Positions 1-8,810 of a stretch of 64,000 bases of DNA are shown here, piece after piece; position 1 is the stretch's first letter; each line of letters opens with the position of its first letter. The notes below the pieces were generated by a model. The model was not told the DNA's origin. It saw only the letters and a list, made by a program, of their open reading frames with translations, and ran no database searches. The DNA is from Lepturacanthus savala (taxonomy: Eukaryota > Chordata > Actinopteri > Scombriformes > Trichiuridae): the NCBI GenBank assembly GCA_030544235.1, contig CM060469.1, forward strand, positions 15,060,017 through 15,124,016, given 5' to 3'. The position numbers were made by a program, and so were the translations under genes.

Positions 1-340
1 GTTAATATTTTTTATTCTTTTTTTGGACTGAAAATAACAGAATTTCCTCATTTTGAGGTTTAGCTGTATGTGGTCGAGTTGCATAAGTAAGTCAATGGAT
101 TTTCATTTACCATGAATATTCACAGTAGCTTCACACCACATAAAAGCATAAAAATAACTAAGTCATGTAACTTTTCTACTGAGAGGAGATAATAACTGCA
201 TGGAACCATATCTGATATGTTACAGATCTTCATCACTGCTAGAAAAAAAGAACACTATGTAAAAGGTAATTTGCAAAACAGGAACAAAACAAATGCACAC
301 TCCTAATGAGGTATTAAATTAATTTAAAGGTTAAAGGTCA

Positions 341-475
341 GTCAGTCAGTCATTTTCTATACCTGCTTATTCCTCATTAGGGTCGCAGGGGTCTGCTGGA
401 GCCTATCCCAGCGCGTTACGGCGAGAGGCAGGGATACACCCCAGATGGTCGCCAGCCAATCGTGGGGCAGGTTAA
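341..475 (+). repeat. Teleost interspersed repeat, copy 1
   Basis: The stretch runs from a GTCA-rich run through 'gggtcgcaggggtctgctgg' and 'gagcctatccca' to 'ggtcgccagccaatcgtggg'. I recognise this wording from many fish genomes as a dispersed repeat. A second copy in opposite orientation lies in a unc79 intron near 42.7 kb. The family name is not assigned here. Confidence 0.7.
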
Positions 476-524
476 AGGTCAATAAATTAATTAAAATTAC
501 ACACCTGTGTCTATACACTGTCTG

Positions 525-628
525 TATATAGGAAAAGGAATATCACACCATCTTATGGTGTGATATCTTATGGTCTTATATATATATATATATATATAAA
601 ATGGTGTGATATTCCTTTTCCTTATATA
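525..628. repeat. Nested palindrome around a TA microsatellite
   Basis: The outer arms are ggaaaaggaatatcacaccat (531-551) and its perfect reverse complement (601-621). They extend imperfectly into flanking tatata. The left arm also pairs with an inner copy of atggtgtgata (555-565). A (TA)n run at 577-598 fills the loop. It could be a degenerate MITE or a replication-born inverted repeat. Confidence 0.85.
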
Positions 629-1039
629 CATATTGTTACAATGGTGACTCATAATATTTATACCACTAATGATGAACTTTCTCTGTCTCCTGCCTTCTAA
701 TCTGTCCTTGTAACCTCTGGAGAATTCCACTGGGAATAGCGTTTCTCACCATTTGATATTTTTTATTGATAATAGGGAGGATTTTGGATCTGAGAAATTC
801 CTCATAACTAAACAAAATCACCTTTATCATTTTGTAAATCTACCAGGTACATTATTTTACTGTCAATCCAGTGTTTCAGATGTAACTATTTTTTCTAGCT
901 ATGATCTCATTGTTCCAGATAAGATTTATTTTTTGTTATTTATGTCTTTACAATGGGTCTCTTGGAACTCTCCCTAATAGAAACGTGTCTGTACGTTTGT
1001 ATTTCGGTTTAAAGGCGATCATCATGTTACTTACATATG

Positions 1040-1180
1040 TACGTTAATTAATTGACTGACTACGTCACTTCCTCCACGTGGTATCGGCCCAAACTCCCGC
1101 CCGGAACCGACATTTGTCAACACTGTTGCTGCCTGTTGTGTGGATATTTGTTGTCTTCACTCTCCCTTTCCCCCCGTAGA
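1040..1180 (+). promoter_or_regulatory. ubr7: Candidate ubr7 promoter / 5' UTR
   Basis: Just upstream of the ubr7 start are a CRE-like tacgtcac (1061-1068), an ETS-like acttcc (1067-1072) and an E-box cacgtg (1075-1080). No TATA box is placed convincingly. This cluster is typical of housekeeping TATA-less promoters. The transcription start itself is inferred, not seen. Confidence 0.4.
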
Positions 1181-1294
1181 ATGGCAGCAAATAAAGACGA
1201 TTCGGACTCTGACTATGTTTTTTCCAACGAGGAGCTGGAGGCGGCTTTGTGTGTGCTGGCTGGAAGCGACCCAGAAAACTGCTCTTATTCCCGG
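1181..1294 (+). CDS. ubr7: ubr7 exon 1
   Basis: Codes residues 1-38, acidic, ending in DPENCSYSR like the human GSDSEKCSYS. Donor gtaaga; ends on a codon boundary. Confidence 0.93.
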
Positions 1295-4200
1295 GTAAGA
1301 ACAACAAAAAGCTTCTATCACCGCATCGCTGCAGCCGTCGCCTTTATTGTCGCCTCGGTTCTTTCTGCAAATCAAAGCACAACGGTTTAAGATTTTTTAA
1401 ATAGAATCCCTCGCTATAATTTCATTATCTATACCAAGATTCATTTGCGTCGTGTGCTGCAGACTCTGAGTCTCATAGTGACCCACGTAAAATGTGATAC
1501 GGGTTCATTATGTCTCGCCCCTTCTTTTTCCTCCGTGTATCAATCGCAAGAAAACGTTTCTCACTTTAAAGCTGATGCTGTTGTTGTCCCGGTCTGTGGT
1601 TAAAAAAGATGTTTTATCTCGCGTGTGTAACAATTTCTCTCAAAATCCTGCTTCGACCGTTGCTGCTTCGAGCTTCATTGACTCAACAGCGCCCCCACCT
1701 TTTATTCACTGTCGAGCAGGTGAAACGCGGTATTACACGTGAAGAATGTTGAGAGAAACGGGTGCAGACGCGAAATAAAACCCCATTTATTGAAGATACG
1801 CTATATTAAAGAAACCAAATTAAGCGTAAACTGCCATGACAACCGTGGCTTTAAGGTTAGCACTGCTTCGTTATGATTGGTACATGTACGACAAAGCAGG
1901 GCCGAAATGTAGTGGACCCCTATCTTATTTTCGGGGGGTCACTGTGAGACTCGTGTAGAGTTTTATTGGCTACTTGTACTCAGAGGGAATTATTGTTGCT
2001 TTGTCTCATTGCTGCAACTTCCCCTCGGCCTCCCTGAATACAAACTAATCCTTACACTCCTTTATAACAAAGGTTATGTCATTAATAATTTCTAATGTAG
2101 AGTATGTGTGTTTCTTTTTTTTGCAGGGTTATGTGAAGAGACAGGCTGTGTTCGCCTGCAGCACCTGCACTCCCAGCACTGCAGAACCTGCTGGCATGTG
2201 TCTGGCCTGTGCCAATAAATGTCACGAAGGACATGATATCTTTGAGCTGTATACCAAAAGGTAAAAAAAAAAAACTTTCATCATACAAATGCAAGCTGAC
2301 ATTTAGATTTGTCATCCAAGTCCTTTTCATAATTTGAGATTCTTTATACTTGTGTAGAAATTTTCGCTGTGATTGTGGAAATGGCAGGTTTGGGGATTTC
2401 AAGTGCCAGCTGATTCCTGTGAGTGATTTTATTTATTTATGTTTTATCAGCTCACCTATCTCCCCTATGCATGTTCTGATAGTTAATCTATTCTCTATTC
2501 ACAGGCCAAAGACAAAGAAAACAACAAAAATCTCTACAATCACAACTTCAATGGCTGCTACTGCACATGTGACCGGCCGTACCCAGACACAGATGATCAG
2601 GTATCCTTTTTTTCCCACTTTTAATGCGATTGCATGGGATTATGATTATTTCTGTGAAAACTATTGTTTTTTTGTTATCTATCACTACACAAATTCACAT
2701 TTTCATCACCCAACAGGTAGATGATGAGATGATTCAGTGTGTCATCTGTGAGGATTGGTTTCATACCAGGGTAAGCACAAGTCATATTAATAGAACAATA
2801 GCATTTATTTCATTCTCATTTACAGTTTAGCACCGCTATGAGTCTTCTGCTTCCTATAAAGTTGTTTTGTTACCTTTGACAGCACCTGGGCAGCTCCATA
2901 TTGGAACCCGAGGAGCTGCAGGAGATGGTTTGTGAGGCCTGCATGAGCAAGGCTCCTTTCTTGTGGACATATGCTGCTCACTATGCAGGTAACCTACACT
3001 TTTGAGCTGCTTCTCACTCAAACAAACCTGCATGTTGTGACTTTGGAAACATCTGGAGGGTCATTTTTATGTTTGTCTTTCACCCTTCAGTACCACCTGT
3101 AATCAGTGTCAGTCGTTCTGAGGAGGAGGTTGATGTTGATGTTGAGGAACAGGGTGAAAAGGAGGAAGACCCGGAGCCCAGACAAATTGCGGATGAAGAA
3201 CCGTCCACCAGTCTTGATCACACAAAACAGGAGGTGAGAAACCGTGGATACGTGACTACTGCTTCAATTTCACATGCACGTTTTACCACATTCAAGAGCC
3301 ATAGCAACGTTTGTATTTGTCCTAAACTGTGCTGGCTTGAATAAAGAACACCATCACTTTTTACTTGTTTTTTAATACCAAATACTCTCAAATCCATTCA
3401 CAAAAAGGCACATGCTCATTGTTTCGTATTTATATGTAAAAAACAAAAACTTAGGTAGATGCTGGTGTTGTGTCTGAGATCCCTCTCTTGTTCTGCTGTA
3501 AAAATGTATTTTGAGCAAGAAATATATTGTATTGACACACATTTTATAAGGCACACATGAATTTTACACTCAAAATTCTGGCACTTCTTGAAATGCCAGA
3601 AAATAAAGAGTTTTCAGACTAAATCCAAACTAGCCTTGTTTTCCAACTTATCTTTTAGTGTTGTATAGTCTTCATTCATTTGTCTATCAATAGACAAATG
3701 AATGAAACTAACCTGAGGCTAAATCTGCAATGATTAGTCGATCAACAGGAATCTAAACCGGGTGTTTGAAGACGTCACTAAGAATTAACAGCAACACATT
3801 TTTAGACCTGAGTGATTTTTTATTATTTTTTTTTATTGCCAGCCTGCCACTAGATGGGGCTGGAGGGTAATGAGCAGATTACACCCTTATAGAGCTGCAG
3901 AATCCAGCTCTGTGGTTCTCATACTTCACCCCTCCTCTGGGTAATTAGGAGAAATGACCCGTGAGGCGCTGCTTCTCCTTTTCTGTGGACGGTTCTGGCC
4001 AGGTTTCACAGGGCAGCTTACTGTAAACCGCTGACTTTCATCGCTCGATCATGAGTCAATCGTCGTGTCGGCCGCCCTGGGATTTCCCTGGACGAGCCTG
4101 CTGCGTGTACCGAGGAGCGTCTGCAGAGGTGCTTCGGAGTCCAGGTGTACAACGACTCAACTACTTCCTGTGCTGTTATCTGTATTTTAGGAAGCGGCGA

Positions 4201-5163
4201 ACAGCAGTTCAAATTGCAAACGGACCCACGAGGAAATGGCGAGTAGCCCCGGAAAGGCCGCGACCAAATCTGCAGAGTGCAAGCTGAAGGAGCTGCAGGC
4301 CCTGGGGCTGGAGAGGCCAAGACAGGGAGCGGTGTTCTGGCCTTACAGCTGGCGCTCCAAGCTCTGCACCTGCACAAGCTGCAAGGTAGATCACCGCTTT
4401 CAAGAGTGCAGTGCTTTGCAGGGGTTGGCTCCCCATTTGATCCTGCTTCATGCGTCTTATTAAGTACTTAAGCATCTTTTTTTTTTTTTTTTTTTTTTAA
4501 TGAGTGTTTCTTCTTTGTGTTGGTCCTCAGAGGGCTTATGTGGCCATTCAGGTGCAGTTTCTCATGGATCAGTCCGACACCGTCCTGGCCTATGAGAACA
4601 AAGGCTTGGATGAGCCGTTCGGGCAGCACCCGCTGATGGCGTTGACGAGCTCTCTGAGTCGCGTGCAGCAGCTGGAGTTCATCTACGGTAAGATTGTAGG
4701 AGAAGATGTGGGGTTCATGATTAGCGGCAGAGTAATAGAAGTTTCCTCCAAGGGCGTAAAGTGAAATAAGACGGAGAGGCGATTGAGACTTGATGTGCAC
4801 TAATGCACTAATTAATCATGCGTCCCCCCCCCTTAGGTTACAAGGAGCTGACAACTGTGATCACTGCGTTTTTAGAACAGTGTGCTGCTGAAGGAAAGGT
4901 GAGACAAGATATTTGGAAATAAACGTAACACACAGGAGATTCTGAATTCATTATTTGCACATGCAAGCGATGCTTGCGTCATACGTAGGAAAAAAAAAAA
5001 CAGCATTTTTTTAAAAATCAAGAATAATGTCCGGTGGACAAATGTCAAATATGACTCATTCTTCCCGTTTCTGTGTCAGACGGTCACAGCTGAAGCTGTT
5101 CATCAGTATTTCGAGGAGCTGCGGGCTCGGAAAAGACGCCGGACCAATGCAGGATACCAGTGA
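1181..5163 (+). CDS. ubr7: UBR7, putative E3 ubiquitin-protein ligase (11 coding exons)
   Basis: Joined exons: 1181-1294, 2127-2260, 2358-2418, 2505-2600, 2717-2770, 2883-2988, 3091-3233, 4191-4385, 4531-4687, 4837-4898, 5080-5163, giving 401 residues (human is about 425). An acidic N-terminus (1-38) is followed by a UBR box at about 39-103 with Cys/His pairs (CSTC, CLAC, CHEGH, CDCG). A PHD finger spans about 121-182 (CTC, QCVIC, WFH, CEAC). After that come a variable acidic linker, a conserved C-terminal region (WRSKLCTCTSC, DTVLAYENKG) and a basic tail (RKRRR). The family is described as a PHD-containing E3 that monoubiquitinates histone H2B; UBR boxes usually bind N-degrons. Start choice: the ATG at 1181 gives the expected short acidic N-terminus. 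An in-frame ATG at 1052 is discussed in the findings. Confidence 0.95.
2127..2260 (+). CDS. ubr7: ubr7 exon 2 (UBR box, first half)
   Basis: Residues 39-83. It carries the zinc ligand candidates C49, C52, C63, C66, C70, H71 and H74. Acceptor ttgcag; ends two bases into Arg83. Confidence 0.95.
2358..2418 (+). CDS. ubr7: ubr7 exon 3 (UBR box, second half)
   Basis: Residues 83-103, NFRCDCGNGRFGDFKCQLIP, the hallmark end of the UBR box (C87, C89, C99). Donor gtgagt. Confidence 0.96.
2505..2600 (+). CDS. ubr7: ubr7 exon 4 (PHD start)
   Basis: Residues 104-135, with C121, C123 and C125 of CYCTCDRPYPD opening the PHD finger. The donor gtatccttt is unusual and matches the minor-spliceosome consensus. 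Confidence 0.95.
2717..2770 (+). CDS. ubr7: ubr7 exon 5 (PHD core)
   Basis: Eighteen codons, residues 136-153: QCVICEDWFHTR, with C143, C146, the aromatic W149 and H151 as expected of a PHD finger. Confidence 0.95.
2883..2988 (+). CDS. ubr7: ubr7 exon 6 (PHD end)
   Basis: Residues 154-189. VCEACMSK supplies the last Cys pair (C170, C173). FLWTYAA follows, as in human SFLWAYAA. Ends one base into a Val codon. Confidence 0.95.
3091..3233 (+). CDS. ubr7: ubr7 exon 7 (acidic linker)
   Basis: Residues 189-236, rich in Glu/Asp and poorly conserved. It was chosen because phase and splice sites fit (acceptor ttcag, donor gtgaga). Confidence 0.88.
3234..4190 (+). other. ubr7: ubr7 intron 7 with hairpin and polyA-like signals
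   Basis: The largest ubr7 intron. It holds AATAAA hexamers at 3340 and near 3600, a perfect hairpin at 3671-3706, and a GC-rich last third (3960-4190). That last third has an open frame but cannot be spliced in frame from exon 7. Confidence 0.75.
3671..3706. repeat. Perfect hairpin, 16-base arms
   Basis: ttcattcatttgtcta, a tcaa loop, then the exact reverse complement. It is intronic. The role is unknown. Confidence 0.9.
4191..4385 (+). CDS. ubr7: ubr7 exon 8
   Basis: Residues 237-301. The second half, FWPYSWRSKLCTCTSCK, matches human YWPLNWRSKLCTCQDCM and begins the conserved C-terminal region. The first half is linker. Confidence 0.93.
4531..4687 (+). CDS. ubr7: ubr7 exon 9
   Basis: Residues 302-354, with the family signature DTVLAYENKG and SSLSRVQQLEFIY. 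Ends one base into a Gly codon; donor gtaaga. Confidence 0.95.
4837..4898 (+). CDS. ubr7: ubr7 exon 10
   Basis: Residues 354-374, GYKELTTVITAFLEQCAAEG, helical, matching human EYNDLKTELKDYLKRFADEG. The acceptor sits after a C-rich tract. Confidence 0.94.
5080..5163 (+). CDS. ubr7: ubr7 exon 11 and stop
   Basis: Residues 375-401 and TGA. QYFEELRARKRRRTN parallels the human QFFEEFQSKKRRRVD tail; the last residues differ (GYQ). Confidence 0.94.
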   Translation, partial: TVTAEAVHQYFEELRARKRRRTNAGYQ

Positions 5164-5685
5164 TGAGGAAGCTGCTACAATCATATGCCTGGTTCATATG
5201 GTGCTCTGATTGAATGTGACTCGGAAGAGGAGCCTTTACCCCTGTTAAGGAGTATAAGACGCCCTTCTGCTGCAACCAATGATGCTTGAAAAATTAGTGC
5301 ATAAAATACTGACTTTGGATTGTTCGTTTTGTTTTTTTAAATAACAGTTGTTCGTTTTCAGTTGCATGTCTTGTTTTTCTATTGATTTTTAATAATGCCT
5401 TAACATGGAAGCTCATAACGAAAAGATTTTCTGCACATTTTTTTTAAAGACATTTTGATTCCTCGCTGCATACTTGAAAAAGATATCTGCTTATGATGAG
5501 TCTTTCACATAAACGCATTGCGGCTCTGTGCATTCCTGTGAATTTATCATGTACGTCCATGTATTTATATGATGAAGAGGTTTCCTGCTGGCAGCCTAGT
5601 TAGTATAAACTCATTTGAAACAGTGACATCGTTTTATGTGGCTGAGTGTACCCAATAAAGATGTTTCTAGTGCACAAAACAACTC
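5164..5685 (+). other. ubr7: ubr7 3' UTR with polyA signal
   Basis: AT-rich sequence after the TGA. The AATAAA at 5654-5659 is the best polyadenylation signal before the convergent btbd7 end; cleavage is expected about 15-25 bases later. Confidence 0.65.
5654..5659 (+). terminator. ubr7: ubr7 polyadenylation signal AATAAA
   Basis: Canonical hexamer about 490 bases after the stop codon, followed by a GT-containing stretch (gtttctagtgc). Confidence 0.6.
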
Positions 5686-5699
5686 GACTGAAGTCAAGT

Positions 5700-8033
5700 G
5701 AATTTCATAATATCAAACCAGTTTATTTTGAGGATGCCCAAGTTGACCACTGTTATGCACCTTTTGAGGTGACAGTAGAAAAATAGATTCAGTGAAACTA
5801 AATGCAACTTAATATCAATCTACAAACATTGTTTTCTATGATACCATACAAGTACAATGTACCTGTTATAATTCAACACAAGCAATCACACATTTCAGAT
5901 GATTCAATTCCAAAAGGTGCTAAATAACACTATGTACACAAAACGAGCTACATGAGATTTCAAAGAACTATTTGATGCAGGCTGGTAAACTGGTAGAAAA
6001 GAGCTTGCATAGACATCAAAGTCACTTCTCCAATAAAAGCCCAGCCGCAGGCGGGGGAAGGCACTGACTTCTCTACAGCAAAGAGCAAAACAAGGACTTT
6101 TATTCAATGGAACAGTGTCCTGGAAAATTAAACAACTACCCAACATGAACATGGGGAGGAATCTGGAGTTTTGCATTTTTTCCCCATGAAGCAAGCTAGA
6201 TGGAAAAATTATTTTTCTGCTTGGCAACTTCATTAACTAGAGAGAGCTAATATCTTCAGATCCTCTACATATTCCTGTTACTTTTAAAGTAAAGGAAAAT
6301 AGAAAAAAACAAAAAAAACATCTCTACAAACATGGTAATCCACGCCACGTACAATATTGAACAAACTGCCCTAAATGCATTTGAACATTTAAGAACAAGA
6401 TGACTTGAGACACAATCTTTATGTTTTATACCACACATTCGTAGTGAGATTTCATGACGGAGACAAGTACACAGTGTTGTCCACTACAGTAAAAACACAA
6501 ACCTTTAACGACCACTAAAATGTGATAGAAACCATTAAAAATTCATTAGAACACGTGGAACTCAATTCATTATATACAATTTCCATTGGAGATTTGAGCC
6601 AGCAATCGCCAACTTTTCTTCAACATAAGATTCCTTTTTGTTCAAAATTAATTTGTTCCTTTTCCCTTCGACTAATGAACGGGTGGCTCCTACAGTGCAA
6701 CGATACTCTTATTGTGAGGTTGGACGCCAGCTGTTGGCGGTAACAGGGTTTTATGTGTGTACTTGAGGGGGTTCAGGAGCTGCAGCTGCTGCGGCTCTTT
6801 AACAGTATATTTAACGGCATCAACACTGACTTTGCAAGTCCACGATCTCCAATGAGGTGGCTAGATGGAGGCCTGACGTGTATATATAGACATGGTTAAG
6901 CAGTTTTACCACCCGCAAAACTGCAGCGCATGGGTCTGTAGCAAAAAAACAACAGTCAAATAAGCAATTAACAGGGGTTGCGATATAATGACATCATTCT
7001 TAACTGAATAAAACGGTAGCTAAAACTGAATATTCCAAGCACTGATTAAGGCTTTAGATTTGATTACTTGATGCTATTGGATTAAACAAAACAAACCCCC
7101 AGCACTCCATTTTATCACTGTATGTCAGTTGCCATGGCACCCCTATATTTTCCACTGTATCTCAGTAATGAACCTGCTCGCAACCCCCCCCTCTCTGAAA
7201 ACGCCAGGCTTCTGCCTCTGAGCGAGACACTCAGAGGCTGCGATAGTTAGAGCCTGGCGCAATTATCCGACTGGGTTACTGGAGAATGGCGAGCTCTGAT
7301 GACCTACTTCCTGTCAGATCCAATTCCTGCTTTGTGTGACCAAGCCTTGGCCCATTACTGATGGCCTGGGAGGGGGAAAACTAGTCAAGGTGGGTTGCTA
7401 TAGGCATGCTACAGGAAGAAAATGGGAATACAAATCATGGGAGAAAAAGAATACAGCCAGACATATTTACATTTGATTTTATCACAATACTCTTGTCTCA
7501 GACTGTGTGCCACTGGTCGCTTAAGATTCCTATCCTGTCATCATCCATCTTATGGTGAAAATAATCGACAGACAACATGAATATAGTCTTTGTTATACCG
7601 TCAGTTCATGACTGAGCTACATTGAGTGTTGTGACCTGCAGGATTCACACAACGTGGAGCTGACCTCTTCCTTTACAACCAGACAAAACAACAATCCATC
7701 CCAGTAGAGCCTGAGTCGTCTTCTAAACCAGCAGGACTAGGCAGGCTTGAAGAGATCAATTATAAGCATCGACAGGTAACCTACAGCTCTTACTCTTTCC
7801 ATACTCTGACTGTGTGATGGATAGCACAGTGTGATAGAGGTAGGACAAAAGGACAGATCCTATAAATAGCAACCATCGACCATCTCTTTTCCCTGCTCCT
7901 CTTTAACACACACATACACACACAAAAACACACACGCCCACACATCTAGTGCTTTGCCACCCATTATGGACAGCCACTCATCACTTTTGTTTTTTTCCCT
8001 TTTCTAAACTCAACCCCGGATCCTCGGCTGGGG
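5700..8033 (-). other. btbd7: btbd7 3' UTR
   Basis: 2.3 kb between the btbd7 stop and the candidate polyA signal, without a recognisable coding frame. A long 3' UTR fits the human gene. The UTR extent is inferred from the polyA signal only. Confidence 0.55.
5722..5727 (-). terminator. btbd7: btbd7 polyadenylation signal (candidate)
   Basis: tttatt on the plus strand reads AATAAA on the minus strand. It is the last such signal before the ubr7 3' end, so btbd7 transcripts would end at about 5,695-5,712. Confidence 0.45.
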
Positions 8034-8810
8034 TTAAAGTGCAGATTTTTTATAAGGGTAGTCAGGCTTGCTGGGTGACCTGCGGTCTCTGGCGATCTCC
8101 TCGCTGACACTGTTTCTGTGAGGTTGCTGGAGGGACCCCGGCCCTGACGATTCTCCAGCGAGAACCATCTCCTCTGGGGCGTCTCGGGGTCCGCTGTGCC
8201 GCTCCTCGTAGCCGTCCATGTTTCCGCTGGGCGACCGCAGATGGCCTAAGCCGTGAGTAAGGTCCGTCTCGTTCGATCGCCCCCTTGGGATATGTCCCAT
8301 CCTTGGCTGGGCTCCGGAGGGGCTGGCGAGAACCCCGTCGTGCCTCTGAGAGGTCATACTGAGGACGTCCAGCCGCAGAGGGTCTGGGGCAGTCCGTCCC
8401 TGTGGGTGGCCCTGGGACTGGGAGTCTGAAATGTAAGGGGGTGGATAAGGGCCCGAGGGGGCGCAGCTGTGGCTGTAGAGGTCTGGTCCTGCATAGGAGG
8501 GCAGAGGGTGGCTGGAAGTCGGGGTCGCGGGTCGGCAGGAGAAGTCGTACAGGTCGGGGAACTCAGCCTGAGCCTCCAGCTTGGGCTCAGGGGCGTGCCT
8601 CTTGCAGGAGTGGCCGTGTCCGGGTCCGTGGCTATGACTGAGGCGGACTGAAGGGCAGGGTCCGTGGGGCAGGTGGTGGCCTGGGGGGCCAATGGGGCTG
8701 TGGGGGCCTTCCCTGTCCATCTCTGCCATGTGCTGCTCCCTCAGGGACATGACGGAGACGCCCAGCGCAATGTCAGGCATGAACTCCCTCCGAACGGGTT
8801 CCATGTTCAT
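8034..8810 (-). CDS. btbd7: btbd7 exon 10 (tail and stop)
   Basis: 258 codons plus TAA. Starts at MNMEPVRREFMPDIALGVSV, carries a His-rich patch (HSHGPGHGHSCKRH) and FPDLYDF, and ends SPSKPDYPYKKSAL like human SPSKPDFLYKKSAL. Composition is disordered and GC-rich, so conservation is patchy in the middle. Confidence 0.94.
   Translation of the reverse strand: MNMEPVRREFMPDIALGVSVMSLREQHMAEMDREGPHSPIGPPGHHLPHGPCPSVRLSHSHGPGHGHSCKRHAPEPKLEAQAEFPDLYDFSCRPATPTSSHPLPSYAGPDLYSHSCAPSGPYPPPYISDSQSQGHPQGRTAPDPLRLDVLSMTSQRHDGVLASPSGAQPRMGHIPRGRSNETDLTHGLGHLRSPSGNMDGYEERHSGPRDAPEEMVLAGESSGPGSLQQPHRNSVSEEIARDRRSPSKPDYPYKKSAL

Larger units (their letters stand above)
1..1040. other. Intergenic DNA upstream of ubr7
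   Basis: AT-rich sequence with one interspersed repeat and one palindrome, both listed separately. The two short open frames here (497-730 minus, 753-977 plus) match nothing I recognise, and the first lies on the palindrome. No gene is called. Confidence 0.7.

Noticed and set aside
4051..4287. 78-residue open frame at the GC-rich end of ubr7 intron 7
   Set aside because: It crosses the exon 8 acceptor in another frame, and the possible exon starting after tttcacag meets a stop in the required phase.
8354..8692. 112-residue minus-strand frame in a second register
   Set aside because: Overlaps btbd7 exon 10 out of frame; the GC-rich composition keeps stops away.
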